Below the pieces are notes generated by a model. The model was not told the origin of the DNA. It did not search any database and saw nothing but the letters and a program-made list of their open reading frames with translations. A DNA stretch of 64,000 nucleotides from Sphingobacterium humi. Its GTDB lineage: Bacteria > Bacteroidota > Bacteroidia > Sphingobacteriales > Sphingobacteriaceae. The DNA lies in contig NZ_WSQA01000008.1 of assembly GCF_009768885.1 (NCBI RefSeq), positions 145,826 to 209,825 on the forward strand, read 5' to 3'. A program made the position numbers and the translations under genes. Each line of letters begins with the position of its first letter. Position 1 is the first letter of the stretch. This document shows, in pieces, positions 17,871 to 27,388 of the stretch.

Positions 17871-18170
17871 TTTTGTCATGGTGCTGTCATGGTGAGCGGA
17901 GTCGAACCACGAACCATGAACGACTGGTACGTCAGTGCAATCTTTCATCTTTAACATGCTTATCAACAACATATTATTTTAATATAGCATTGCAAGTTTT
18001 TATGATGAACGGCTTTGTTATTAACTGTTTGTTGCGCTGTTATATTTGTTAAAGTAATGAATTATATTTTTTTTATTAATAGATTGTTAATCAGTAAATG
18101 TATGTGTGTATCACCTGTACTGACGTACCAGTCGTTCGACTCCGCTCACGATGACAGCACCATGACAAAA
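17871..18170. repeat. Palindromic MITE-like element, copy A
   Basis: A ~300-bp element with terminal inverted repeats: left arm 17871-17936, right arm 18118-18170. The arms share the string GTGAGCGGAGTCGAA and the string CGACTGGTACGTCAGT on one strand. The left arm carries 14 extra bases between these strings that the right arm lacks. The interior (~180 bp) is AT-rich and non-coding. A second copy lies at 27,389-27,600 with the same arms and an unrelated interior. It has no transposase, so it would be moved in trans or act as an RNA hairpin. Confidence 0.85.
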
Positions 18171-18253
18171 CGTACCGAAGGGTAAATCACCTCCCTCCAT
18201 CAAAATCACTTCCCCCCGCCTTTTCACATTCAAAATTATTCTATATTTATATT

Positions 18254-18595
18254 ATGATAAAAATGGTCTATTTCGCTGCATTTTGGATGTGCCAGATTGG
18301 TTCAACCATTATCTTTAAATACGGGGGTATTTACCCGAAGCATCAATGGAAAGCACTTGTTGCGGGGAATATTATTATTCTGTCAGCGAGTTGGTTTTTG
18401 GTTCAGCTGTTTAAAACGGTGCCACAGCCGGTGGTGATTGCCTTGGGCTCGGGGGGCACGTTTTTGTCAGTGCAAATTGCCATGGCCTTATGGTTCCGAC
18501 AGCCCCTCAGCTGGATGCAGATTCTTGGCTCCTTGGTATTGATCCTAGGCATGGTGATGGTGACCTTCGGCGGAAAAGAATCGATAAATTCTTAA
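18254..18595 (+). CDS. Small four-helix membrane protein, SMR/EamA-like
   Basis: A 113-residue hydrophobic protein with four predicted membrane helices: about residues 4-23, 34-55, 60-82 and 88-106. Size and helix layout match the small multidrug resistance/DMT half-transporter fold, with an alternation of small residues in helix 3 (ALGSGGTFLSVQIAMAL). The essential Glu of true SMR pumps in helix 1 is not present, so drug export cannot be claimed. It is followed 10 bp later by a DinB-family gene on the same strand. Confidence 0.75.
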   Translation: MIKMVYFAAFWMCQIGSTIIFKYGGIYPKHQWKALVAGNIIILSASWFLVQLFKTVPQPVVIALGSGGTFLSVQIAMALWFRQPLSWMQILGSLVLILGMVMVTFGGKESINS

Positions 18596-18605
18596 AAAGA
18601 AACCT

Positions 18606-19130
18606 ATGGAAAATTTGGAAGTATGGATGCGTGGCCCTGTTCCGGAGGTGCCCGACTTATTACAGCCGGTAGCCCATGTCTTGCTGCAAATTCTGGAAGA
18701 CCTGGATCGGCAATTAACGGCTGAAGATGATACCTTGCTGTGGGTAAAACCATTTGGGATGGCCTCGGTAGGCTTTCACCTCTTACATATGCGAGGGGTC
18801 ATTGACCGCATGTTTACCTATGGACGGGAGGAATCGCTTACTGAAAATCAATTTGAGTACCTGGAACAAGAAACCATGAAACATGAGGAACTTGGGGTCG
18901 ATGAATTGCTAGAAGCCCTTTCCTACCAGGTGGAGCAAGCGATTGAGCAATTAAAGCATAGCTCAGCAGCAGCATTGACAGCTACGCGGTACTTGGGGAG
19001 AAAGCGTATTCCGACGACCTTAATGGGTTTACTTTTTCATGCCGCCGAGCATGCGCAGCGCCATTATGGGCAGTTATTAGTAACGATTCATTGTGTTCGC
19101 GCCTTACAGCAGCAACGGTCGATACATTAA
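18606..19130 (+). CDS. DinB/YfiT-family putative metal-dependent enzyme
   Basis: A 174-residue four-helix-bundle protein of the DinB superfamily. The metal-ligand histidines appear as FHLLHMRGVIDRM and LLFHAAEHAQRHYGQL, the three-His pattern of this family. Family members include thiol-dependent transferases and DNA-damage-induced proteins without known activity. It is likely cotranscribed with the preceding small membrane protein and is convergent with pdeM, with 5 bp between the stops. Confidence 0.85.
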   Translation: MENLEVWMRGPVPEVPDLLQPVAHVLLQILEDLDRQLTAEDDTLLWVKPFGMASVGFHLLHMRGVIDRMFTYGREESLTENQFEYLEQETMKHEELGVDELLEALSYQVEQAIEQLKHSSAAALTATRYLGRKRIPTTLMGLLFHAAEHAQRHYGQLLVTIHCVRALQQQRSIH

Positions 19131-19135
19131 TTCCC

Positions 19136-19786
19136 CTATGCGGGAAGCTCTAGGATACTTTGATCGACAACGGCGAAGATTCGTGCCTCTTGATGTGCCG
19201 GAAGGATATGGAGACCGGTATATTTACCGAAAGCGGGCAAGGTAAGCAGTTGTTTCTGCAAATGGAAACAGGGCAAACGAAAAGTTTGTCGGCCAGCCGT
19301 TTGAATGACACAGCCGGGATGTACATGCCCCACAATATTGATTAAATGCCCATCTAGCCCGACTATAGGCTCATGTGAAAGTAGGATACCTTCGGGTAAT
19401 AGGATGTGATCTGTAAGTTTTAATCCGGCCCGATGCCAGTCTTCATCGTTCAAAATATCATGATTGCCAACCGTCAGGCTAAAGCTGATCCCTGTTTTAC
19501 CTTGCAGGTATTGACAGAAAAGATGCCAATCGGAATTGAGTTTGGAATGAAAGAGGTCGCCAAGAAAAACAACCTGTTTCACAGGTATTTCATTCAAAAT
19601 CGCATCTAAGCGCGCGAGTTCTTCTTGAATGGCCGGTGCCGGCACAAAAAGACCTTCGGCGCGGAAATGCTTCAACTTTCCTAAATGCCAGTCGGAAACC
19701 AGCAGCATCTGATATTTAGCAATATAGAAAGCACGTTGCGGCAATAAATAACATTCCAACCCATTTAGCTCCAGTCGCTTAGCCAT
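19136..19786 (-). CDS. pdeM: Ligase-associated DNA damage response endonuclease PdeM
   Basis: A 216-residue calcineurin-type metallophosphoesterase (TIGR04123-like). Metal-binding motifs in order are VSDWHLGK, FLGDLFHS, VGNHD and NIVGHVHPG. It overlaps the helicase gene by 8 bp, as is usual for this pair. In most genomes the pair is joined by an ATP-dependent DNA ligase and an MBL-fold exonuclease; here those two are not adjacent. Confidence 0.92.
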   Translation of the reverse strand: MAKRLELNGLECYLLPQRAFYIAKYQMLLVSDWHLGKLKHFRAEGLFVPAPAIQEELARLDAILNEIPVKQVVFLGDLFHSKLNSDWHLFCQYLQGKTGISFSLTVGNHDILNDEDWHRAGLKLTDHILLPEGILLSHEPIVGLDGHLINIVGHVHPGCVIQTAGRQTFRLPCFHLQKQLLTLPAFGKYTGLHILPAHQEARIFAVVDQSILELPA

Positions 19787-22220
19787 CTAATAATTGCAGT
19801 TTTAATTTTTCTAATCTACTTTGCCAGTCTTCATTGCTATACCGCTCCCGGAAAGATTCGGAAAAGATAGGGAATGAAAAAGGTGTCAAGCGATCCAATT
19901 GTCGGAAAATGATCTTATGGTTGGCAATGCGTTCAAAAGCTTTTATTAACCTCCCCTCCTCCAATTGAAAATCAAACACCTCATCATAGGCTTCCCGCAA
20001 AAGTAAGTTGTTCGGTTCATATTCAGAAAAGACAGAAAAGAAAAGTCCGGCATTTGCTTGCAGATGCTTGCTTTTCATCTGCTTGCCGGGGAACCCTTGA
20101 AACACCAAGCCTGCAATGCCGGCGATATCGCGAAAGCGCCGGCGCGCCATTTCCTGCACATTGATGCCCGAATTAATATCCTGATGTAAGTTTTTAGGGG
20201 AAAATAGCGTTTTAAGAAGCTTTTCATCCAAAACATAGGCGGTATCACTGAGCAATTCAATGCCATATTCATTGCTGGCAATGCTAAAGCTTGCAGGTTT
20301 AATTTCACCCAAGCGGTAAGCAATCACCTGCGCCATGCCTTCATGAATCAGCTTGCCATCAAAGGGGTATATAAAAAGGTGATGGCCATATTTGGTTTCA
20401 ATATATTCTACCAAGAGTTCATCCTCCTTGGGCAGGCCTGAAATTCGCGCTTGTTCTTGAAACAAAGGCTGTAGAAATCGTATTTCAGGACTTGTCGACC
20501 GGGTTTGCTGAATACTTTTAAAACTATGGCGAATGGCGATTCCTAAATCGGGAGATATGGCAAAACGCCCCCCCATCCAGGAAGGCACCACGCCTTTCTT
20601 CTTTTGGCTAGGGCGTACGATAGCATCATTCCCCAACACCTGCAATAACTCCAGTTGTCGGCCTGAAAACCAGAATACATCCCCAACATTCAATTTGGAA
20701 ATAAAAGATTCCTCAATAGAACCCAGGTATTTGCCGGAGAGAAACTTGACCCGCATCATCAGATCGGAAACGATGGCCCCAATGGATAAGCGATGGCGCA
20801 TGGCTAATTTACGAGAGGTGACCTTATACAGGCCATCGATCAATTCCAGGCGATGGAAATCATCATAGGCCTGCAAGCTTGAGCCGCCATGTAGCAATAA
20901 GGCCATGCAATCATCAAACTCCGCCCGGCTCATGGATTCAAAACAATGCGTCGTCAGGACTTCCTGAAAGATTTGGTTGGGTTCAAAACCATCGCCAACC
21001 GCCAAGGTCATCAGGTATTGCACCAACACATCAAAAGATCGGATATAAGGGATCCGCTGTTCCACAATCCCCTCTTTTACGGCATACTTCAAGGAATCGC
21101 CTTCTATAATCTCCAAGGAGTTGGTGGGTACATAATAGATGACCGAGGTTTCGTTGGGGCGATGTCCGGAGCGCCCTGCGCGTTGCAAAAAGCGGGCGAC
21201 ACCCTTTGGCGACCCGATCTGGATGACGCAGTCTACCGGCCTGAAATCGACGCCTAAGTCGAGGCTGCTGGTACATACCACAGCTTTTAGTCGGGCTTCA
21301 TGCAGGGCTTCTTCCACCCAGAGGCGTACCTCATCGCTTAAGGAGCCATGGTGTATGGCTAGCAGGCCCGCAAATTCGGGGTATTGGCTGATGAGCTGCT
21401 GGTACCAAATTTCAGCTTGCGAGCGTGTATTAGTGAAAATAAGCGTGGTTTGGTATTGATTGATGATATCCACCACCTTATCCAGCAGGCGGATTCCGAG
21501 GTGCCCTGCCCAGGGGAATTTCTCCAGGGTATCTGGCAGCACGGTTTTGATATCGATTTTTTTATGAATATCCGCTTTGATGAGCACCCCATCATTATGT
21601 ATTCCCAATAAGATCGTTTTGGCCGCGGCCAGGTTTCCGATCGTTGCCGAAATACCCCATATCTTTAATTCGGGATTAATAGCTTTTAAGCGACTTAGCG
21701 CCAATTCGATTAATACCCCGCGTTTCGAGCCTAACAGTTCATGCCATTCATCCACAACAATAAATTCCAATTGCTTGAAGTAGGCCTGCCCCTCTTTAGT
21801 GGCCAAGAGGAGGTGTACACTCTCGGGCGTTGTAATTAAAGCCTGCGGTGGGTTTTTGCGTTGTTTTTGTCGATTGGCGGTGCTGGTATCCCCAGTGCGG
21901 AGTTCGATGTGGTAATCGAGTTCTAAATCATTAGAAACACCCTCGGTTACCCGATGTATTTCTTTGGAGAGCGCCCGCAGCGGCGTAATCCATAAGGCGT
22001 GGAGCCCTTTTTTACGCTGTTTGGCGAGTTTTTCTTGATAGGCTGCCGTATAATACTGTTGGATAAGGCCAAACCAGATGGCGAAAGTTTTTCCATAACC
22101 AGTAGGTGCATTGAGAATACCCGATTGCCCTTTGGCGATGGCTTGCCAACAGGCCTCCTGGAAAGGATGCGGTTGCCAACCCTGATTAAAAAACCATACC
22201 GATGCTAACTCGTTTTTCAT
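19779..22220 (-). CDS. Ligase-associated DEXH-box helicase, Lhr-like
   Basis: An 813-residue superfamily-2 helicase. Motif I is NAPTGYGKT, motif Ia ALWITPLRALSKEI, motif II VVDEWHE, motif III GISATIG and motif VI FLQRAGRSGHR; an Lhr winged-helix/beta-barrel core follows to the C-terminus. It matches TIGR04121 (ligase-associated DNA damage response helicase). The ATG ending at 22220 (MKNELASVWFF) is chosen over the one five codons upstream as typical of the family. It is operonic with pdeM and belongs to DNA repair. Confidence 0.94.
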   Translation of the reverse strand: MKNELASVWFFNQGWQPHPFQEACWQAIAKGQSGILNAPTGYGKTFAIWFGLIQQYYTAAYQEKLAKQRKKGLHALWITPLRALSKEIHRVTEGVSNDLELDYHIELRTGDTSTANRQKQRKNPPQALITTPESVHLLLATKEGQAYFKQLEFIVVDEWHELLGSKRGVLIELALSRLKAINPELKIWGISATIGNLAAAKTILLGIHNDGVLIKADIHKKIDIKTVLPDTLEKFPWAGHLGIRLLDKVVDIINQYQTTLIFTNTRSQAEIWYQQLISQYPEFAGLLAIHHGSLSDEVRLWVEEALHEARLKAVVCTSSLDLGVDFRPVDCVIQIGSPKGVARFLQRAGRSGHRPNETSVIYYVPTNSLEIIEGDSLKYAVKEGIVEQRIPYIRSFDVLVQYLMTLAVGDGFEPNQIFQEVLTTHCFESMSRAEFDDCMALLLHGGSSLQAYDDFHRLELIDGLYKVTSRKLAMRHRLSIGAIVSDLMMRVKFLSGKYLGSIEESFISKLNVGDVFWFSGRQLELLQVLGNDAIVRPSQKKKGVVPSWMGGRFAISPDLGIAIRHSFKSIQQTRSTSPEIRFLQPLFQEQARISGLPKEDELLVEYIETKYGHHLFIYPFDGKLIHEGMAQVIAYRLGEIKPASFSIASNEYGIELLSDTAYVLDEKLLKTLFSPKNLHQDINSGINVQEMARRRFRDIAGIAGLVFQGFPGKQMKSKHLQANAGLFFSVFSEYEPNNLLLREAYDEVFDFQLEEGRLIKAFERIANHKIIFRQLDRLTPFSFPIFSESFRERYSNEDWQSRLEKLKLQLLDG

Positions 22221-22309
22221 AGACGCTATATGCATTCAAAATAAAGAGAATATTACCGAATCCCTAACAATTGGGGGATTTATTTGTTGTTTGTTAAAAC
22301 AAATAGATT

Positions 22310-22870
22310 ATGGAAAAGATTAAAGTGGGCCTGTTGGTCGGTAGTTTAAGAAAAGAATCCTTCAATCGGAAAACAGCGAAATATTTAATGGAAATTGCGC
22401 CGGAGGGCTATAGCTTGGAGTTGGTAGAAATAGGGCAACTCCCCTTTTATAACGAAGATAGCGAAGGCGATGCCTTGCCCGCCAGTTATGCAGACTTCCG
22501 CAAACAAATTGAAGGGTTTGACGCCTTTATTTTTGTGACCCCGGAATACAACAGATCACTGCCGGCGGTTCTTAAGAATGCAATAGATGTGGCCTCGCGG
22601 CCCTATGGCAAATCGAAATGGGGCGGCAAACCCGGCGCCGTCATCAGCGTATCCATCGGTGCTATCGGTGGCTTTGGTGCCAACCATCATTTACGGCAAT
22701 CCTTGGTATTTGTGGATGTGCCGACGATGGCACAACCGGAGGCCTATATTGGCAACGCAGCAAAGCTTTTTGATGAACAAGGGAAGCTTATAAATGAAGA
22801 CACCCAGAAATTCCTGAAAGGATTTATGGGTGCTTTTGAAAAATGGGTGGCCCGATTTGTGAAAAAATAG
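22310..22870 (+). CDS. NAD(P)H-dependent FMN reductase
   Basis: A 186-residue flavodoxin-like reductase. The phosphate loop GSLRKESFNRKTAKY and the FMN-contact motif TPEYNRSLPAVLKNAID are clear. Such enzymes reduce FMN, quinones or azo compounds using NAD(P)H in the cytoplasm. It stands alone: the neighbours are divergent on the left and convergent on the right with one base between stop codons. Confidence 0.93.
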   Translation: MEKIKVGLLVGSLRKESFNRKTAKYLMEIAPEGYSLELVEIGQLPFYNEDSEGDALPASYADFRKQIEGFDAFIFVTPEYNRSLPAVLKNAIDVASRPYGKSKWGGKPGAVISVSIGAIGGFGANHHLRQSLVFVDVPTMAQPEAYIGNAAKLFDEQGKLINEDTQKFLKGFMGAFEKWVARFVKK

Positions 22871-22871
22871 G

Positions 22872-23510
22872 CTATTTGAATTCGATTTGTCCGAAGAATG
22901 CCGGTTGATGGAAATTCGGGGTCGGCGAATCAATGGCGTTCCAAGCAATGAAATGCGGCTGCGGTAAGCCGTCGCCACATTTATAGAAATTCGCATAGGC
23001 AGTTGTTCCTTCAAGTTCCGAAGCTTGTTTTTGAAACAAGGCTATAGGGATTTGCAGGACTTGCTGCCATTGTTTTTTACCTTGAATGGTTTGTACGGCG
23101 CTAAAGGTTTGTATGCGGAGGATATCGGCCGCTGGTAGCCTATTGCGATCCGCTTTAACCGATCTTCCATAGCCGATTAGCCCTACCCCCAATACATTGA
23201 ACTCGATGTTATAATAGGTTTCTCGATTATCGAAAGACACAAAAAATTCAACACAGCTGTCTTCCCATACGTTTTCGTTAGGACGGATATACTGTCCTTT
23301 CACATATTCTTCCTGCACCTCAAAATGCAGCAGGATATCGTCTTGCGTATAGGCAATTTGAAACTTTACCGTTGGCACATAGGGATATTCTTGTTGCCAA
23401 GGAGCAACGGCAATAGCCTGCCAGTTTAAACCTGCTAAGGCTTTTGCCCATTCGGCATAGGTCAATAGGTGGTCCTGCTGGGGTAATTTTTCAATGGCTA
23501 GGGTTTTCAT
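22872..23510 (-). CDS. Carbohydrate-binding family 9-like protein
   Basis: A 212-residue beta-sandwich protein resembling the CBM9-like family (YIRPNENVWEDSCVEFFVSFD is a hallmark). No signal peptide is present, so it seems cytoplasmic. It follows the NahK-like kinase gene by one base on the same strand, so the two are almost certainly co-translated. This pairing suggests a role in sugar handling, but no activity can be assigned. Confidence 0.85.
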   Translation of the reverse strand: MKTLAIEKLPQQDHLLTYAEWAKALAGLNWQAIAVAPWQQEYPYVPTVKFQIAYTQDDILLHFEVQEEYVKGQYIRPNENVWEDSCVEFFVSFDNRETYYNIEFNVLGVGLIGYGRSVKADRNRLPAADILRIQTFSAVQTIQGKKQWQQVLQIPIALFQKQASELEGTTAYANFYKCGDGLPQPHFIAWNAIDSPTPNFHQPAFFGQIEFK

Positions 23511-23511
23511 G

Positions 23512-24648
23512 CTATTCTTTTGTTTTTAAATTCTCAGCTAAGATATCCAATAATTGCTGATGATGCGTTTCTAACTCCTGCACTAATTTCAATTGGGCCT
23601 TCGTGCGCACCAAGTTATGCAAAGGATAGGCAATTTTATAGTAGGTATCCCCATCGATATAGTCCGTTAAGAAGCGTACAGCCTGCATATAGGGCAATAA
23701 ATGTACCCCGTAAATCAAGGATTCAATTTCATTATCGGTCAAGAATTCCTTGGCCTCGGCCAGGTAGCCTGCGGTAAAGGCTTCAAATAAAGGGATGTTC
23801 AATACGATTTTAGACACATCGGCTTCATCTTCTGCCGCCGAATTGATGATCGTGCGTATAGCATCGCCAAAGTCATAGGCTACATAGCCCGGCATCACGG
23901 TATCTAAATCGATTACACATTGTACCTTATCGTCCTTATCTAATAAGACATTGTTGAATTTGGTGTCGTTATGAGTGATACGTAAAGGCAATTGGTTGGC
24001 GCGGCCCATTTCGAGGATACGACGCATTTTTTCTTCGCGTTCAAAGATGTAATCCAACAGGTCCTGCACTTCTGCCACGCGATTTACGGCGTTCTTGGCG
24101 ATGGCATTCCGCAGGTTCGTCATGCGGAATTCGATGTTATGAAAATTCGGCAAGACCTCCACGATGCTGCTTGGGTCTAAATCGCTGAGCTGCTTTTGGA
24201 ATTCGCCAAAGGCAAGTCCACCGGAATAAGCCTGATCGGTGGTTTCCAGGATATCGTAGCTGCGGGTATCGGGAATGAGGATAAAAATCCGCCAGTAATC
24301 ACCTTGGGGATCCTGGTAGTAATTTTTACCATCGAGGGTTGGAATCAGGGTCATGGTGCGTTTGCTGACTTCCTGTTCTCCCAAATGCGCGAGTTTATTT
24401 TTTAGATGGCGGCAGACCTTATCGATATTGTCCATCAGCCCGTCGACATTGCGAAAGACATGATGGTTGATGCGTTGTAATAAATATAGATGGCCATGCG
24501 CACCATCGGTTACAATTTTAAAAGTATCGTTGATATGTCCGGAACCAAAAGGTACCGAGGATACAATGGTTCCGTCGATTTGAAATTGCTGGGCTGAGGA
24601 AATGCTGTTTGTTATTTTATGCTCTGACATGAGATTAAAATCATTCAT
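23512..24648 (-). CDS. Phosphotransferase, N-acetylhexosamine 1-kinase-like
   Basis: A 378-residue APH-fold kinase. The catalytic loop is LRITHNDTKFNNVLLD, and the metal-binding segment is CVIDLDTVMPGYVAYDFGDAIR up to its conserved Asp residues. This resembles NahK, which phosphorylates GlcNAc/GalNAc at C1 using ATP. The cluster with a CBM9-like protein supports a sugar kinase rather than an antibiotic-resistance role. Length matches NahK (~360-380). Another in-frame Met lies six codons in (MSEHKITN). Confidence 0.83.
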   Translation of the reverse strand: MNDFNLMSEHKITNSISSAQQFQIDGTIVSSVPFGSGHINDTFKIVTDGAHGHLYLLQRINHHVFRNVDGLMDNIDKVCRHLKNKLAHLGEQEVSKRTMTLIPTLDGKNYYQDPQGDYWRIFILIPDTRSYDILETTDQAYSGGLAFGEFQKQLSDLDPSSIVEVLPNFHNIEFRMTNLRNAIAKNAVNRVAEVQDLLDYIFEREEKMRRILEMGRANQLPLRITHNDTKFNNVLLDKDDKVQCVIDLDTVMPGYVAYDFGDAIRTIINSAAEDEADVSKIVLNIPLFEAFTAGYLAEAKEFLTDNEIESLIYGVHLLPYMQAVRFLTDYIDGDTYYKIAYPLHNLVRTKAQLKLVQELETHHQQLLDILAENLKTKE

Positions 24649-24785
24649 AATTCTAAGTACGTTAATGCAATATCTACTTATTCAGCCAATAAATAAAATA
24701 ATATTTTCAATCAAACGGTTGCACAAAACATAGATACTCACTTATATTTTGTATTTTAGGACAGCTAAAGCGAATTTTACCATCT

Positions 24786-26105
24786 ATGGTCACGGAAATA
24801 CTTATCATTCTTATCCTCATTATCCTTAACGGAATTCTTTCCGCCTCAGAAATTGCCATCGTATCCAGTAGAAAAGCCCGCCTGCAAGCGGCCAGCGAAA
24901 AAAACGCCGGCGCAAAGACGGCCCTGGAACTGAAAGATAACCCCAACAATTTTTTGTCAACCGTCCAAATTGGGATTACCCTCATTGGTATTTTGACGGG
25001 ATTTTTCTCGGGGGGCTCCATTTCTACCTTTCTTGCCGAACAAATGCTACAGGTGGAATTCCTGGCACCCTACGCCAACCAACTATCGGTTATTTTAGTG
25101 GTTTTAACCATTACCTACCTTTCCTTGGTTATTGGTGAACTTGTTCCGAAACGGATTGGTATGGCCATTCCGGAGAAATACGCCTCCCTTATTGCGGTTC
25201 CCATGAACTTGTTGAGCAAGATTGTGAAACCTTTCGTCTGGTTGCTCAGCGTCTCTACTGACTTTATCGTGAAACTCTTTAATATTAAATCTTCCCAAAA
25301 TGCAGTTACCGAAGAAGAAATCAAAGCTTTGGTGGATGAAGGCGTTGATAGTGGCGCTATTGAAGGGATTGAGCATGATATGGTGGACCGGGTATTAAGC
25401 CTTGGCGATAAACGGGCTATCAACCTGATGATTCACCGCGGAAAGGTGACTTACCTGGATATTCAAAAAACGTTTGAAGAGAATAAAAGCTTTATCTTGG
25501 ATCGTGAGCATACGGAATACCCGGTATGTAATGGTAATTTCGACCATGTGATTGGTTTGGTGCATGTAAAAACCTTATTTAAGGAATACCTAAATAATGA
25601 GGAGCCTGATTTAACTAAACTCCTCCATCCTATTCCCTTTGTGAATGAGAATACCTACGCCTATAACGTGATGCAGAGCCTGAAGAATTCGCAGGTGATG
25701 CAGGCGGTGGTTGTGGATGAATACGGAAGCCCTCAAGGTATTATTACCATGGCTGATATTGTTGCTTCCTTGGTTGGTGGATTTAATTCGGCGGAGGATG
25801 ACGAGAAGAAAACCATACGTAAGCGTGAAGATGGTTCTTTTGTTATTGATGGCAGCTACCAGCTGGATGACTTTATGGAGCTCTTTAACATTAACCTATC
25901 GGAAGAGGATGAAGATGAAATCGGGAATTTAACAACGGTCGCCGGTTTGGTATTTCTCTTGTTAGACCATATTCCGCAAGAAGGGGATCGCGTAGTCTAT
26001 AAGAACCTGGATTTCGAGGTGTTGGATATGGATGGACACCGCATTGATAAGCTGATTGTGAAAATATTGGATGAGACGAATGACGAAACATCCAATATTG
26101 ACTAA
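24786..26105 (+). CDS. Hemolysin-family CNNM/CBS/CorC transporter-associated membrane protein
   Basis: A 439-residue integral membrane protein. A CNNM (DUF21) domain spans ~1-190 with several membrane helices (LILIILNGILSASEIAIVSS), then a pair of CBS domains (~205-335) and a C-terminal CorC/HlyC transporter-associated domain (~350-430). Relatives bind or export Mg2+/Co2+ or act with magnesium homeostasis; the name hemolysin is historical. Promoter position and operon partners are unclear; it is convergent with thioredoxin. Confidence 0.93.
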   Translation: MVTEILIILILIILNGILSASEIAIVSSRKARLQAASEKNAGAKTALELKDNPNNFLSTVQIGITLIGILTGFFSGGSISTFLAEQMLQVEFLAPYANQLSVILVVLTITYLSLVIGELVPKRIGMAIPEKYASLIAVPMNLLSKIVKPFVWLLSVSTDFIVKLFNIKSSQNAVTEEEIKALVDEGVDSGAIEGIEHDMVDRVLSLGDKRAINLMIHRGKVTYLDIQKTFEENKSFILDREHTEYPVCNGNFDHVIGLVHVKTLFKEYLNNEEPDLTKLLHPIPFVNENTYAYNVMQSLKNSQVMQAVVVDEYGSPQGIITMADIVASLVGGFNSAEDDEKKTIRKREDGSFVIDGSYQLDDFMELFNINLSEEDEDEIGNLTTVAGLVFLLLDHIPQEGDRVVYKNLDFEVLDMDGHRIDKLIVKILDETNDETSNID

Positions 26106-26111
26106 AATAGC

Positions 26112-26411
26112 TTAAGAAAGGTGTGAGTTGATCAATCGGATGAGCTCATGCTTTTGCTGCAAGCCGCTTTGTCGCCATACCTGATTACCATCTTTATACA
26201 AAATTAAGGTTGGCACTCCCTGTACCTGAAACTTGCTGGCTAGGGCTTGATTTTTATCGACATCGATTTTAATGATGTTCAATTTTTCGCCAAGCTCTTC
26301 TTTTACCTCTTTAAGAATTGGGGCCAACATTTGACAAGGGCCACACCAGCCTGCCGAGAAATCGACCAATACTACTTTATTTCCTTGGATTAATTCGTTG
26401 AATGAAGCCAT
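26112..26411 (-). CDS. trxA: Thioredoxin
   Basis: A 99-residue thioredoxin with the active site WCGPC at residues 22-26 and the cis-proline segment VQGVPTLILYKDG. It is cytoplasmic (no signal peptide) and reduces protein disulfides. Length is slightly short but complete. Confidence 0.96.
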   Translation of the reverse strand: MASFNELIQGNKVVLVDFSAGWCGPCQMLAPILKEVKEELGEKLNIIKIDVDKNQALASKFQVQGVPTLILYKDGNQVWRQSGLQQKHELIRLINSHLS

Positions 26412-26489
26412 GTTTTTCTAGATTTAACACGCCTGTGTAGCGTATGATTTATATACAAATATAGGGAATATCTGAGGATTAAATTGTCA

Positions 26490-27353
26490 TTAAAGTGCTA
26501 TACAAAGCGCTTCCAAGTCTTCGATGTCGCCACTGAACATATTGAGATCTACAGGACCTTTGATGCCGCGGACAGTGCCCTTTTCCGAAAACTGCCAGAA
26601 GTTCCAATGTTTCTTGGGTTTCTCGATCCAAAAGTTATAATTCGCAATCCATAGGGTATAATCGGCGAATTCCTTTTCCAGGAAATCTGCAAAATATTTG
26701 TCGCCTGAGTATAGGATGGGTTTCACCTCATAATGCTCCTCAACCAACAACAGCCAGCGTTTTAAGCCGACTTTCAGGCTATCCATCGACTGGTTTCGGG
26801 GCATCTCCTCAATATCTAATACCGGGGGTAGATCGCCGGCTTCCAATTTCACTGTTTTGATAAAGTTGCGGGCTTGCTTGGCGGAGTTTTCATTCGGCCG
26901 AAAATAGTGATAAGCCCCGCGCAACTTATTCTTTTCTTTAATGGCTTTCCAGTTTTTGTGGTACTTGGTATCCTTGGCCTTCTCGCCCATGGTGGCCCGA
27001 ACAAAGATATAGTCGATTGGAAATTCCTCCTGAATGGTCAGCACCTCATCCCAAGATATTTCCCCTTGGTATTGGGAAACGTCAATGCCGTAGATTTTAT
27101 CGTCATGACGCCGCATCAGCTCTTTATTGCGGATATCGTATTTACTGAGGTCCTCGCGTTCGACCTTATCCTTTTCAAACCATTTAACAAAGAGATAGGA
27201 TATGCCGGCACGATGCTGCCAAGCAAAAATAAACAGCACCAGCAGCGCAGGAATGGCAATACTCCAGAGCAATAAATTCTTTTGAATTTGTTTGTCTGTT
27301 TGTACTTTTTTCTTGCCAGGTTTGCTGCTTTTTGCCATAATGGGTTTTATCAT
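26490..27353 (-). CDS. Glycoside hydrolase family 25 (lysozyme-like) protein
   Basis: A protein of up to 287 residues with a short cytoplasmic tail, one membrane helix near residues 30-45 (LWSIAIPALLVLFIFAW) and a GH25 barrel from ~85 onward. Catalytic-site motifs are YGIDVSQYQGEISWDEV, FVRATMGEK, LPPVLDIEEM and FWQFSEKGTV. GH25 enzymes cleave the MurNAc-GlcNAc bond of peptidoglycan; the helix would leave this one anchored in the periplasm. An in-frame ATG five codons later (27338, MAKSSKPGKK) may be the true start. The palindromic element copy B lies directly upstream. Confidence 0.9.
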   Translation of the reverse strand: MIKPIMAKSSKPGKKKVQTDKQIQKNLLLWSIAIPALLVLFIFAWQHRAGISYLFVKWFEKDKVEREDLSKYDIRNKELMRRHDDKIYGIDVSQYQGEISWDEVLTIQEEFPIDYIFVRATMGEKAKDTKYHKNWKAIKEKNKLRGAYHYFRPNENSAKQARNFIKTVKLEAGDLPPVLDIEEMPRNQSMDSLKVGLKRWLLLVEEHYEVKPILYSGDKYFADFLEKEFADYTLWIANYNFWIEKPKKHWNFWQFSEKGTVRGIKGPVDLNMFSGDIEDLEALCIAL

Positions 27354-27388
27354 GACTTAGTCATGGTGCTTAGTCATTAGTTTTTTTT

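Noticed and set aside
17871..18170. CRISPR array
   Set aside because: There are two inverted arms, not regularly spaced direct repeats, and no cas genes are in the window.
18254..18595. Drug-efflux pump (SMR)
   Set aside because: The fold fits, but the essential membrane Glu of SMR pumps is missing, so no transport function is claimed.
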